A stretch of DNA of 64,000 bases from Nepenthes gracilis (Eukaryota; Streptophyta; Magnoliopsida; Caryophyllales; Nepenthaceae), in assembly GCA_033239525.1 (NCBI GenBank), contig BSYO01000024.1, positions 11,121,991-11,185,990 of the forward strand, given 5' to 3'. Both the position numbers and the translations under genes were made by a program. Below the pieces are notes generated by a model, which ran no database searches, was not told the origin of the DNA, and saw only the letters and a list, made by a program, of their open reading frames with translations. Shown here piece after piece: positions 49,801 to 61,800 of the stretch. The first letter of the stretch is position 1. Each line of letters starts with the position of its first letter.

Positions 49801-52800
49801 TATCCAACCTATGTCTATCAGCAAGTAAATTCATACAATTTTGTGATAAAATTAGTAGTTCTTTAATGAATTGGTTTATGGAATGTCTATTTTGGGCATA
49901 GGTTTGTCCAGAAGCAATTGGAGTATAATAAGTATAGTCCATAGAAATATGTGGTAGTAGATACCCATATAAGGCTTGGAAAGGAGACAATTTAAGGACA
50001 GTGTGGTAAGTTGTGTTATACTGCCACTCAGCAAAGGGAAGACAATGAAACCAGTTAAGAGGTTTGTGACTAGTGATGTACCTTAAGTAGCCCTCCAACC
50101 TTTGGTTAACTCTTTCAGTTTGGCATCCGTTTAAGGGTGATATGCAGTAGAAAGGTGAATTTTGATTCCAAAGGCCTTAAAAAGAGTTTGCCAAAAGTTG
50201 CTCATGAAGATTTTATCTCTAATCAAAACGATGGCAGATGACAAACCATGTAATTTGACAAAACTATCAATAAATTGATGAGCAACAGACAAGGTAGTAA
50301 AAGGATGTTTTAAAACAAGGAAATGAGCATACTTGGTTAATTTATCAACAATTACCAATATGGTATCTTTGCCTTGGGAATGAGCATGGTTTTCAATGCA
50401 ATTCATTGTAACAACTGTCCAAACTTGAGAAGGAAAAGGTAGTGGTTGGGAAGCCAGGATATGGAGTTCTATCAGTTTTGTTTTGTTGGCAAATGTCACA
50501 AGCACTTATGAAATCAACTCCCTGATGTAACCTTGGCCAGTAAAATAGTTGATATACCCTCTTGTAAGTAGCCACAATGCCCGAATGGCCTCCTATTGGA
50601 GATGCATGAAGTGCTGTTACTAGTTTCTGTGTCAATTATGTTGTAGTACCAATGTAAAGTCTGTTGTGGTATTTTAGTGATCCTGGTTTGAATTGAAAAG
50701 GAGGCTTGCTGTTTGAATCTAACAACTTTAGGTGTTGGAGTTCAATGGCCAATTTGTCATTCACATAACCGTTCCACCTCCTACAGCCATTGTGAAATGA
50801 CTTCGGAACAACTATAAGATATTGTTGAATCAAATTGTTGAGAGAAAGCAACTGCTACTACATTTTGAACTCCTTTCTTGTACTGTATTGAGTATTGCAA
50901 TTCCAAGAGCTTAGTGAGGCTCTTGTGTTGAAGAACAGATGTAAACTTTTGCATCAACAAATGTTTAAGGCTTTCCTGGTCTGTTTTGATAATAAAAGGT
51001 TGGTGTTAGAGAAAATGTCTCCACTTGGTACCAGTAGATCACGTACATAGGCAGATTTTCGTTGATTCATTGATCCAAATGGCTTGCTACTGAAAGCAAT
51101 TGGCTTGCCCTTTTATTGCAAGACAGCCCCCATACCTGAATTGGAGGCATAAGTCTCAATTATGAAAGTGGCTGTGAAATCTGGAAGTGGCAGCACAGGA
51201 GCTTTGGTCATTGCCACTTGAGTGTTTGAAAGGCATCCTCCGTTTCAAGAGTCCACTTGAATTTGTCAGTTATTAAGGCTGTATGTGGTCGAGCAATTAG
51301 GCCATAACCTGCTATGAACTTCCTGTCGTAGCCAGTCAATCCCAGAGCAATTAGGCCATAACCTGCTATGAACTTGCTGTAGTAGCCAGTCAATCCCAGG
51401 AACCCTCTTACGGCTTTTGTAGTTGTTGGAGTTGGCCAGTTGATCATTGCAGCCACTTCCTCTGGATCCGTAGCGACTCCCTTGTAAGAAGTAATATGGC
51501 ATAAGTGCTCCACTTGTCTTTGTCCAAAGTACATTTTGACATCTTGGCAAACAGTAGGCTCTTTGTAAAGACTTGCAAGACTTGGGAAAGGTGTGACAAG
51601 TGTAATTCCCTATTTCAACTATATATTAAGATGTCATCAAAAAAGACAAGAAAAATTTTTCTAATTTGTTGTTGAAAGATGTTATTCTTAAGGGATTGAA
51701 AAGTTGTTGGTACATTTGTGAAATCAGAAGGCATGAACACAAACTCATAGTGTCCTTGATGGATTTGAAAAGCAGTTTTACGAACGTCAAGCTTTTATGA
51801 ATTTGATGGTAACATGATCTTAGATCAAGATTTGAAACGAAGTGAAACTCATCAAGCATGTCCTCAATAATTGGGATGGGAAATTTATTCTTAATTGTCA
51901 AATTGTTAAGTCATCCATAATCAACACAAAATCTCCACGAACCATTCTTTTCTTGCAAATAGTATCGGAGAAGAGAAAGGACTAGTACTTGGCTGAATTA
52001 TTGAAGACAACAACATTTCCTTTGCTTGGTTTTCAATTTCATCCTTTCGAATGTGGTCAAGTTTGTAGGGTCTCAAATTCACAGTTTTTGCATTGGCAAT
52101 TAGAGGAATCTTATGATCACAACTTCTTGCTGGCTGCAGTCCATGTGGTATGTCAAAGACATCCTAAAAAGAATCAAGATTACATTGAATAGATGGGTGA
52201 GCATATACCTAAGGTGTAGCACTGATTGAGAAGAATTGAGCCAGGAATCCTTGACTTGATTGGACCCATTTTTTTAGTGTCTTGCCTGATATACTTGCTA
52301 AGGAAGCAGATTCAATAGTGCCATGTAACTCTTTTATCTTTGTCATGATATTTGAATGAGATGGTGAGTTTGGTAAAGTTTGATGTTGTCATACCTCCCA
52401 ATACAATGTCATACCTCCCGAATTGATGTTGTCTCAAATTTAACTGGAACTCATAGCCTAGCATTGACCAAGGAAATGAATGGCATTGAGAATCACTAAT
52501 CATTCAGTTTCCATTTGCAGCAGTGACATGAAGAAAAGTGGAAGGAATTGCTTGGAGCTTTGCAGAAGCTACTACTTTGGGATCCAAAAAACTATGTAAC
52601 TCCTACTGTAAATCAAGATATAGATGTGCATATGTTATTCCTTTAATCTTGATGGTGTTATTGGAATGATGGGCAGAAAAGGCATGGACAGAATTTTCAA
52701 AAGTTTCTTCATAAGTAAAATACTGCAACTGTTGCTCCTCCTCTGTTGCATCTGCAGATTCAGTGACAATGGCGTTGTATTGCCGGTTTACACACTTGTA

Positions 52801-55800
52801 GCCTGATGAAAATCTTTCATTACAATGATAGCATAATCCCAAGGCATGTTTCTAATCAAGGGATAGCTGGTTAGAAAGAGAAGTAACAGGTTTGGAAAGG
52901 TACTGTTTGCAGGGTATGTGATTGGGTTCAGTATGAGGCAAAAAGATCTAAATGATGGTCTAAAAACAGGTTTGACTTTCTTTTCTATTGCTTCTATGGA
53001 TTGTTCTTGTAAAGATACTATATGAAAGGCATAAGCCAAAGAAGATAGGTTCAACAATTTCACCATATACCTCAACCTCAATTCATCCTTAAGCCACTTA
53101 AAAAACTAAAAACAAAATATGCATCCGAGAGGGTTTGATTTTGTTGCAACATTAAGGCTCTTAGATCTTCAAATTTCTAATGAAGAAGTTTGTTGGAGTT
53201 TGTTAAACTCCTCCACAATATCGACAGAAGTCACAGAGTCACTAGCACAAATCATTGGTGAAAATTTCCCAAGAGTTGTGCAACATTGTAGTGCAATAGC
53301 CTTGGAATGGCTGCTCTACCTTCAAGATATACATATGCAATTTCAATATTTTGATGTGGAGGAACTTGGTAAAAACTAAAGTATTTTTGGCAACGAAAAA
53401 TCAAAGATCTTGTATTGTTGCCATCAAAAGAAGGAATGTCCAGTTTTGGTTGATTAAATGTGGGTTGAAATCCGTTGAAAATTTCCATTTGAGGAATGGT
53501 AGTAGGAATAGGGACACATAAAGGACGGGAAGCTGATACGACCTGTTGTGGTGAGGTGTTTGCAGGTTGAGTGGTGGAAGTGGAAGGTGGTTTGCTGGAC
53601 AGCAACTGTGTAATGTCAGCTATGAAATTTTCAGTCTTTTGATCCATGATGCAGAGATATGTCGTCCAGCTTTTGATCAATGTTTTGTAGCTGCATCAGG
53701 GCCTGTTCTTTCTGTTCTTCTTGCAGAGATACATGTAGTTGCTTCAATTGTTCCTTCATTGAATGTTTCTTGTTGGTCATTGTGATTTGAAATATTGTGG
53801 TGGGAATAAACCGGAATCTGATACCAATTGTGAGCGAGATGTCCAGATTCTGGCTAACGAGGGATGAATAAGGAAATAGGGATTTGAGATAGAAGAATGA
53901 AGGAAAAAATAGGCAAAGAAATGGCAAAAGAAGATGAGATACTTGGCAACTGTAATTTCCAAGGAAGTACTCATGCAATTCACAACAAATCTGATTCCAA
54001 AACTGCTTACAACATGCTCTTACATCAGTTTATATACTAACATTGCTTACAACTGCTTATTCACGATTTACACTTACTTGCAACAGTAATTGGTGCCTAA
54101 AGCAACCATAAAAGGTCACAAACAACTAACTTCTCCTAACCTCCTAGTTGCTGAATAACAGATTCAGCAATCTGTATTACTATTGCTTTCTTCCTCAGTT
54201 TGTTTACTGATTTGCAGCTTCAACTGAGCAAAGATGAGTTGTTTTGTACGCCTCTTACTCATGTCCTCATGCCTACTTGATGCTGATGTGGTTATTCCCT
54301 CAATGTTGAGCTGTACAAAGTGCCAAGCACCCTTATATGGGGGAAAAAGAACATTGAAGAATGAACTCAACCACTAAAGTTACACCTGTTGAGAACATTG
54401 ATGAAAAAGTTTAGGGGGAAAAAAGATCTACGCAGTGTTAATTAGTTTGGAGATGGCTTATAATAGAGTGCCTACGGATTCTTATGATGGGTGTTTAAAA
54501 AAAAGGAGCTCATCTCTCTCTCTCTCTCTCTCTCTCAATATATATATATATATCCTCAAGGGTATGTATGAGGGGGTAATGATCATCGTCAGAACTGCAG
54601 AGGCAGATATTGAGTATTTTCCCATTACTATAAGAGAATATAAGGGTTAGCTTCGAGCCTCACCTATTTGCTTTAGTTGTCAACAAACTTACAATACATA
54701 TGCAAGATGAGGAGCCTTGCTGTTTGTTGTTTGCAGATGACCTTGTCATGATAGATGGAATTATGACATGACTGGAAGCAAAATTAAATCCATGGATGAA
54801 AGCTCTAGAATCTAAAGGATTTAATATCCGTAGATGTAAAATGCACAATAAATGAAATGTAATTCCTAGACTAATAAATGACATGTTCAAAATTGAGGAA
54901 TAAGATGTTCCAAAAAACAAACGATTTGTTATCTTAGATATATAATTGAAAAAATGGAGTGATTGACAACGATATGACTCATAACATTAACGCAGCCAAG
55001 TTACATGAATAAATGTATCTAACATGCTCTGTGAGTGAAAAGCCTCTAAAATTGAGACAAATTTTATAAGGCAATTACAACACCAATATAATTTTCTGAA
55101 TCGAAATATTAGCAATTAAAAACATGTACAAAAGTGTTCATAGAGAAAAATGTTACGATGGATGAGTTAGTCCTCTCTAAAACATAATATAAGGAAGAAA
55201 TATCTCATACCCAATTTCAAATTATATTTATTAAAAAAAAAATAAATATAAGAATAATTAAAATGAATCAGACACTTAAAATGTATGTCATAATGAAATG
55301 CCAATGACAAAAGATGAACTATAAGAACAATTTCAAATGTATGTCTAATTAAAGTGAAATAGACACTTAAAATATGCCTAATGAAACGTCAATGAGAAAA
55401 GAAGATTTGAATGAGATTAGAGGCAATAATAATAAAATAGTTAGGCCTTAAAAACTAGGAGGTGATAAAGAATTATATGAAATTGCATCTGTTCTCACAA
55501 AACTACTGGCGTGAACAGTTGGAATCACAGAGGCGGATTCATATAATTCACCCCACTCAGTAGATTTTGAGGCTTTGTTGATGTAGAGGTGGCTGAGATA
55601 TCATCTGAAATTCCCAATTTCAGACTGCTTTAACTGCTTCTGGGATTTAAGGTGGACAGTTGGCTGCCTGATTTGATTCACAAACAACAATATGACATAC
55701 ACATATGCCCATGCATGAGCTCATGGGTAAAATTATGAACATCTTGAAATATAAGTTTTAGCCATCATCCACAATCCTTCTGTGTTCATGCCAAAGGAGG

Positions 55801-58800
55801 CTTTGCTTTCTTTCATCATATTCACAATATAACATGACAGGAATAAATTTTATAAATGGGGTCAACATACTGCATATTCTCCAGAAGTGAATAATTAAGA
55901 CAATAGTGGGCAATGAAAAGTAAGCCTGGAAGCTCATGAGCCAACAAGTTCATACCAAATTCAAAAATAAATGCAAACATCAAGGTAAATTGCCAACCCA
56001 CTAGGTCATATTAGTCTACATTTTCCCCAACTTAATATCATCTATGCATATCCACTCAGCTAGTATGATAAGATTGTAAAGGAGCAATACTTGCCTGCAT
56101 CATGTGCCACTCCTCGAACTCATCAAATAACTCCAGGCGCTCGATTCTGATCAAGAAAAAAATATAAAAGTAGCTGTCGGATTATACTAAAGGAAAAATA
56201 AATGATGAGCTTCCAGAAAAGGATAAAGAGAAAAAGAAGATAGATACAGGGGAGTTCCACTGCATGTTCACGCACATACAAATGCACAAACAAATAGAAA
56301 GGTCAATGGACCTCTGATGAAAGATTACTGAAGTATGGCATTATTTCATAACTACAGGCAGGCACCTGAAAGATGGAAGCTATGCTCTTTACCATTGTCC
56401 CACAAATGTGCTAATATGCATTCACGAAGGGGTTGGAAGTAATATGCATTGAGCAAATTTATTCTCAGTACTTTCTTTAAAATATTCCTGTTAAACTATA
56501 TGGTAAAAAGAATAACAATAAGGAACACTTGCATATATTGCCTCTCAGCAAAACGCACTTCAAATTGTGACTGAATTTCAAGAACTAAGATACCCCAATG
56601 AAAGATGATGAAGACATTTAGTAGGCAATATTTAGATTAGAATACAAGAAATTCACTCCCTTTTCATATAGAAGGAAAGATACTTTGAAAAGAGATATAA
56701 GACACTTTCCAAACCTTACTGTAAACATGAAAGCAACTTATTTGCTGGTTAATAGCTTCATTTATGTCCTTGTGGCTTCAAATTAAGAGTTTACCCAGAT
56801 ACATCAGCTGATGTACCATTATTTGCATAATGAAAGCAAAATGATAATGATTTTGTCTTATTCAGAATAAAAACCAGAAGAAGCATCCACCTGTGTTTTT
56901 CTTGAGCATCAATAAATTCACCGTAAACTCTGAGCATATCCCAGGCAAGTGCCTTCTGGAAAAGGGGAAAAAGCATGAGAAAAAAATATAAAGGAGCACC
57001 ATAAATTGAAGGGAACATCTGGTAAAAAAGAAAGCAGAAAAGTTAAGTAGGCAAAGTCTAATGCCGCATGTCAATGTACCATAACAATGATCAAACTTGA
57101 TTCCAACCACAACATAAAGCATTCCATGTGTGCATTCATAACAACTATGAGTAGTCCATCTTCAGAAAATGTTTTTTGAGCAAACGTGCTGAAATTAATG
57201 ACCTAATATCCAAACACCAAATACTGAAACTTCTAATATCTCCAACTATCAGACATAACATACCATACTGTTTAATAGTCAAGAGTATAACAACTCCCCA
57301 GGTTCAGGTGAGTCCAGCAGACTACAAGCCAAGATTAGACCCAACATGCAACTTAAATACAACAAAAGAAAATTTCAAGGAACAGCCTCTTATTCCACAA
57401 GTTTTTCACACACCCTTTTAACTGAAAATTTCACTACACTAAATTCACCTTCCATCTATATGAACCCCACATAGAAAGGCCACTTAGAAATATGCGGAAA
57501 ATGGACTAAGCTTCCGAGAACATGAAATAGACATCGCAATTAACATAAGTAATTCATAAAATGGGACCTGAAAGCATCAAATAATTCTGAAAAATCTCTA
57601 CCCAGTGCATGAGCACAACTAAAAGGCCCATGAAACTAGCTAGATGCAGATTTCTAGACTCATCCCCACATGATATTGTGAGATGGAAAGCCATAAACAG
57701 AAACAAGACCATTTAATAATCGCCTTTAGAATTTTCCTACCTGTGCTTTGCCCTTTTTTGTGAAGATTGAACTTTGTCTCACATGATTAATCTTGCCATG
57801 CATGCAAAGTTTCATATTGAATTTTAATAAATTGCCTCTACATTTGCTCCCTTGGATTGAACAACTTTTCCATCTATTATATCCCTTTAAACATCTTGTG
57901 AGCTAACATGCAATATATGAATTAATCTTCAAAGTAAAAACAGCCAAAATATAGAAAATTATCCACAAAATAACAAGATTTAATCAGCCATGTCTTGTGA
58001 TGCATCTGTATGGTAGGTGATGCCAAGCCATTCCACCATAAAAAATTCAAACCAACCAATTATCCCTGACTACTGCTTAAAAATAATGATTTCAAAAGGC
58101 CAATGCTTCCAGAATTAGAGCGTGTGACCAGCGACCATTCATATAATCCTTTGATTCTTTTCCTTCAGTCACCACATGACTTATCAAGCAAACAAGATTT
58201 CTCAAAAAAATATGTGTTTCACAAATGTTTTCCCAAAATAGATATTTTCTAATTTTAACTTTTGCTCTTGATTCACTTCCTCAATAGTAACTCAATTTAT
58301 GCACAACGTCAAATGCACATGGTATAAAATACAAAACAAAATCGTCTGTATATATTTCACATGGGAACATTGATTAGTCAATTATTTTCTGTTCTCTTCC
58401 CAGGTCACAATCAGTTTCCTATTTTGCTAAACCTTTTCAAGTCGACACTACTTTCATTGTGAATCAATCCTGCCATCATCAACCTGTTCCAATTCATGTC
58501 CAGCAGCCTAATTACTACTTTCAAGAATTCATGATTCATTATCACACACAGACTACTGATCTTAGCTTCACCATATCAAAGGTTAACATTGGTCTCCATA
58601 ACCACAATCCATTTTGAGTAAACTCATCAATGATTTACCACCATAATTCTTTGTACTTGTTTATAAGTTCCTCCTCCAACTCCTGTCTCAAAATCAACAA
58701 ATTATACAATCTTTACTGGGTAATATTAGACAATTGCAATTAACAGAAGCACCATGGAAATTATCCATACCTAGCATGGAGATCCTAGATCTCTGGCATA

Positions 58801-61800
58801 TGCATGCAAATGCTGACATGGATTGCATTTTTTTTTTTTTAATTTGAAAACATCTTTTCTTCCTTCTTTTCCAGCATTGCTTTCACATATTTCATTTACA
58901 TCCTTCTCAAAATCTTATTAGTCTCTCTGTTCACGAAAGCCTTCATGTGAAACTTCAGTATCAAGATTTGCAACTCCAATTAGTTCAAGACACTATTTAA
59001 CTAAACCCTTCAGTTTGAGACACTGACAAAATTTGACAACTTGCTCTTCACTCAATTATCCCCCAGAAGACCATGACCAACACCGTCTCCTAAGATTGCT
59101 CTTGCAGTCTCATCTCAAGTTGTAAGAACAACCACCCTACCAGTTGTAGCTAGATACATTTGACTACAAGAATAATAAAGCTTTAAAACCCAAATGTCAT
59201 TTATACAAATCCGTTTCCTCCATTATGCATGGTTTAATGCAAGATATATGCCAAAATGATAATCCTTCAGACTGTACATCAGAATCAATGCAAAAATATA
59301 AATTCACAAATCAACAACAAAATTTAAAAAGACTCAAGAATCCTTAACATCATTACACTGTTTTTCTCTCAACACTACAGACATACAAATATGCAATTTC
59401 TATTTTTATACAAAGTCTTGCATCAACACATATCTTAAACTGCACCACCGTCTACAAGACAACCCTATGTATAGGCGTAATAAAAACATGAGAGATGAAC
59501 TATGAACTAGGCTTCCAACAACATACGGTTAAGTGGGTGAAGAAGTTAATATTGGTAGTTCATGAACTAAAAACTTACCTGTGAAAATAATAATCATTGT
59601 GTATAAATTGAACCTAATTAACAGGTTCAAATGGAATTAGTGGTCACATCGGTGAAAGTCATATTAATTGCTAAATTCTGCCCTCTAAGCCTGCCCTCAT
59701 GAAAAATGACATCCTTCATAAAACTTGGATGTGCACTTATCAACACGGTTAAAAACCAAAAATAAAGAAAGTGTAGGAAACTCATTGTAGAGAAAGTAAT
59801 GACAATATACCTGCCATCCTTGATGCAAGAATAATTTTTCTTTTGCTTCCAGAGTTGGTGTCGCATATATGCCCAACAGTGCACACCCACGACTCTGGAG
59901 AGGAATAGAGATGGTAAATGTTCGGACTGGCACACATGAATTTTCTTTCAAAAATTAGGGCCGTTTGAATTTCTAAAGCTTTTCATAATTGTTCAATGGG
60001 TAAGTCTTAGTGCTATGACAAGCTTTCTTCATTGTGACCCAATGAACGCCAGATAAAACCACGAAATCAGTCTCCTTACAATGTAAGGCAAAGTTGTGTA
60101 CATTTAACTCTCCCATTACCCCATGATGTGGGAGTCTAATATAGTGAACCACTTTTTATTTTTGGATGGTTTGAATACCTTGCGTCCAATACCATGAGTT
60201 TGGGGCCTATGCAGAAAAAGACAAATACTAATGAGACAATGAAAAGGGAGCAAAGAAGTCAATCATCAACCCTCTAGTCCATTGAATTCAAATATTAAGT
60301 CATGAGTTATATAACACATAAATGAATAAACATTGAGATTACACATACATACAGATTGATGACTGTGAAGTTTTATAGCAGGATAACTGATAGAATCAAA
60401 TCTTGGATTTCTTACTGCTTTAATTTGCAGGCAAGACGCAATCAATCAAGTCTGTAATGATGCAAGCTACTGTATACTGGTGCTCTATTTTCTTTTACCT
60501 AAGGCTGTTTAGATGAAACTGAAAGTTGTTCCAAGATCCTCTGGTCTGGTTATGAGAGGAACAAAAGAAAGCCATCTATCATGTGGCATGAAGTTTCGAT
60601 GCTTTAGGCATATATTAGGAATTAGATCCCCAAGCACTTGAAAGAGGGCAGCTGTAGTCAAGCTAGTCGGTTAAATGGATAGGTATATACCTATCATTTG
60701 GCTAGCAAGGATGTCTAGTCTCTCTCAAGGAAAACTACTGCCCCAAAGTACAATGGTAAGCTTTCATCTTTTCAAGAAGAGGGGTAAGCTTGCTATGCTG
60801 CATAAATTGTGGGAGTAAAAACTTTTCTAAATAGTCCAACGGTAATGTGGATTGTTATGAAATAGAGCTATTATTCCGAGGCATCTGTTTATCTTTTGAA
60901 GAGTGATGAAGGGGAATTTGTCCACCAAATGTGTTGATTGGACAAGAAAGGCAAATGGATAGCTTTGTGTGAGCTTTGCTGATGAACTGATGAATCTCTC
61001 TCTCCAGCATCTTTTTATGGAAAGCAGCTAAACACCACTCAGAGCACATAAATCATTGGCTTCTGTGGAAGCATACATCGGATAGGGATTGCTAGGTCCT
61101 TGTTATGCTGCCCTGAATACATTATATGGAAAAGAAGGAACACGGATATAAATATGCCCGACATATATTGGTATCCAGCACCCCATACTGATATTTCCAT
61201 ACCGTGATAATATCACGATATATTGTCATATTAATGATATATTACAATATATTAATATTCAAAATATCAGCCAATATGACATTATAAGATTACGATTTTT
61301 AGAAATTCTTTTTCCTTTGATATATCCGACACAAATATGTATTATCTAATATTGATACTGCCGTGACCAATACCGATGTTTCATCCATGAGAAGGACCTC
61401 CTCAGAGTCTTAAGGGGCTATGCAAGCAACCTGTTCAGCTGCGGAACAGTGCACAAGTTGAAGTCATGCCTAAGCTTTTTTTTTTGGATAGATTATAGAT
61501 ATCAATTTAAAGTTTTGGCGGTTGTTTCCTGTGTCAGATCTTCATTTATGCTGATTGATAACTTAGGTATGCCTGATTATACTAGTATCCCACTCGGATA
61601 GCAACGCACTTTACTTATCAAAAAATCCCAGTACAATTGCTCTTTTATAGACAGAACATTCAACACATACCTACATGTAAATCTTTTTCGATTTTCAACT
61701 AGCACCAGCTTATAAAGCCCTTTCACATAACAAAGTGTGTCTAATGTGAATGTGTCCAAATCATGGTTTTAACTACACAATGAACTAAAAATGATCGTAC

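Larger units (their letters stand above)
48659..54338 (-). mobile_element. Decayed Ty3/gypsy (chromovirus-like) retrotransposon inside the LINE
   Basis: LTRs are at about 48659-49268 (3') and 53829-54338 (5'). The PBS reads TGGTATCAGA, the usual initiator-Met site. Minus-strand fragments appear in gypsy order: gag, zinc knuckle, protease-like region, reverse transcriptase, RNase H, integrase, and a chromodomain-like tail. Every domain has stops or shifts, so it is inactive. It lies in the LCMT sense orientation. The 5' LTR looks truncated at its outer edge, and I could not find a target duplication. Confidence 0.82.
47990..55450 (+). mobile_element. Decayed RTE-type LINE, split by a gypsy insertion
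   Basis: Plus-strand fragments left of the gypsy element recall the endonuclease part: [12 protein letters not shown] near 48076, and a [19 protein letters not shown] block near 48190. A basic linker (LAKKEVKR, about 48575) follows. Fragments on the right recall the reverse transcriptase: EMAYNRVP (about 54450), [20 protein letters not shown] (about 54560) and [10 protein letters not shown] (about 54730), then a C-terminal part. The FADD catalytic motif survives, but stops and frameshifts are everywhere. The middle between linker and RT is missing. The element lies antisense to LCMT. Outer borders are approximate. Confidence 0.65.

Noticed and set aside
53119..53379. A plus-strand frame within the gypsy gag region
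   Set aside because: It is a shadow of the decayed gag on the minus strand.
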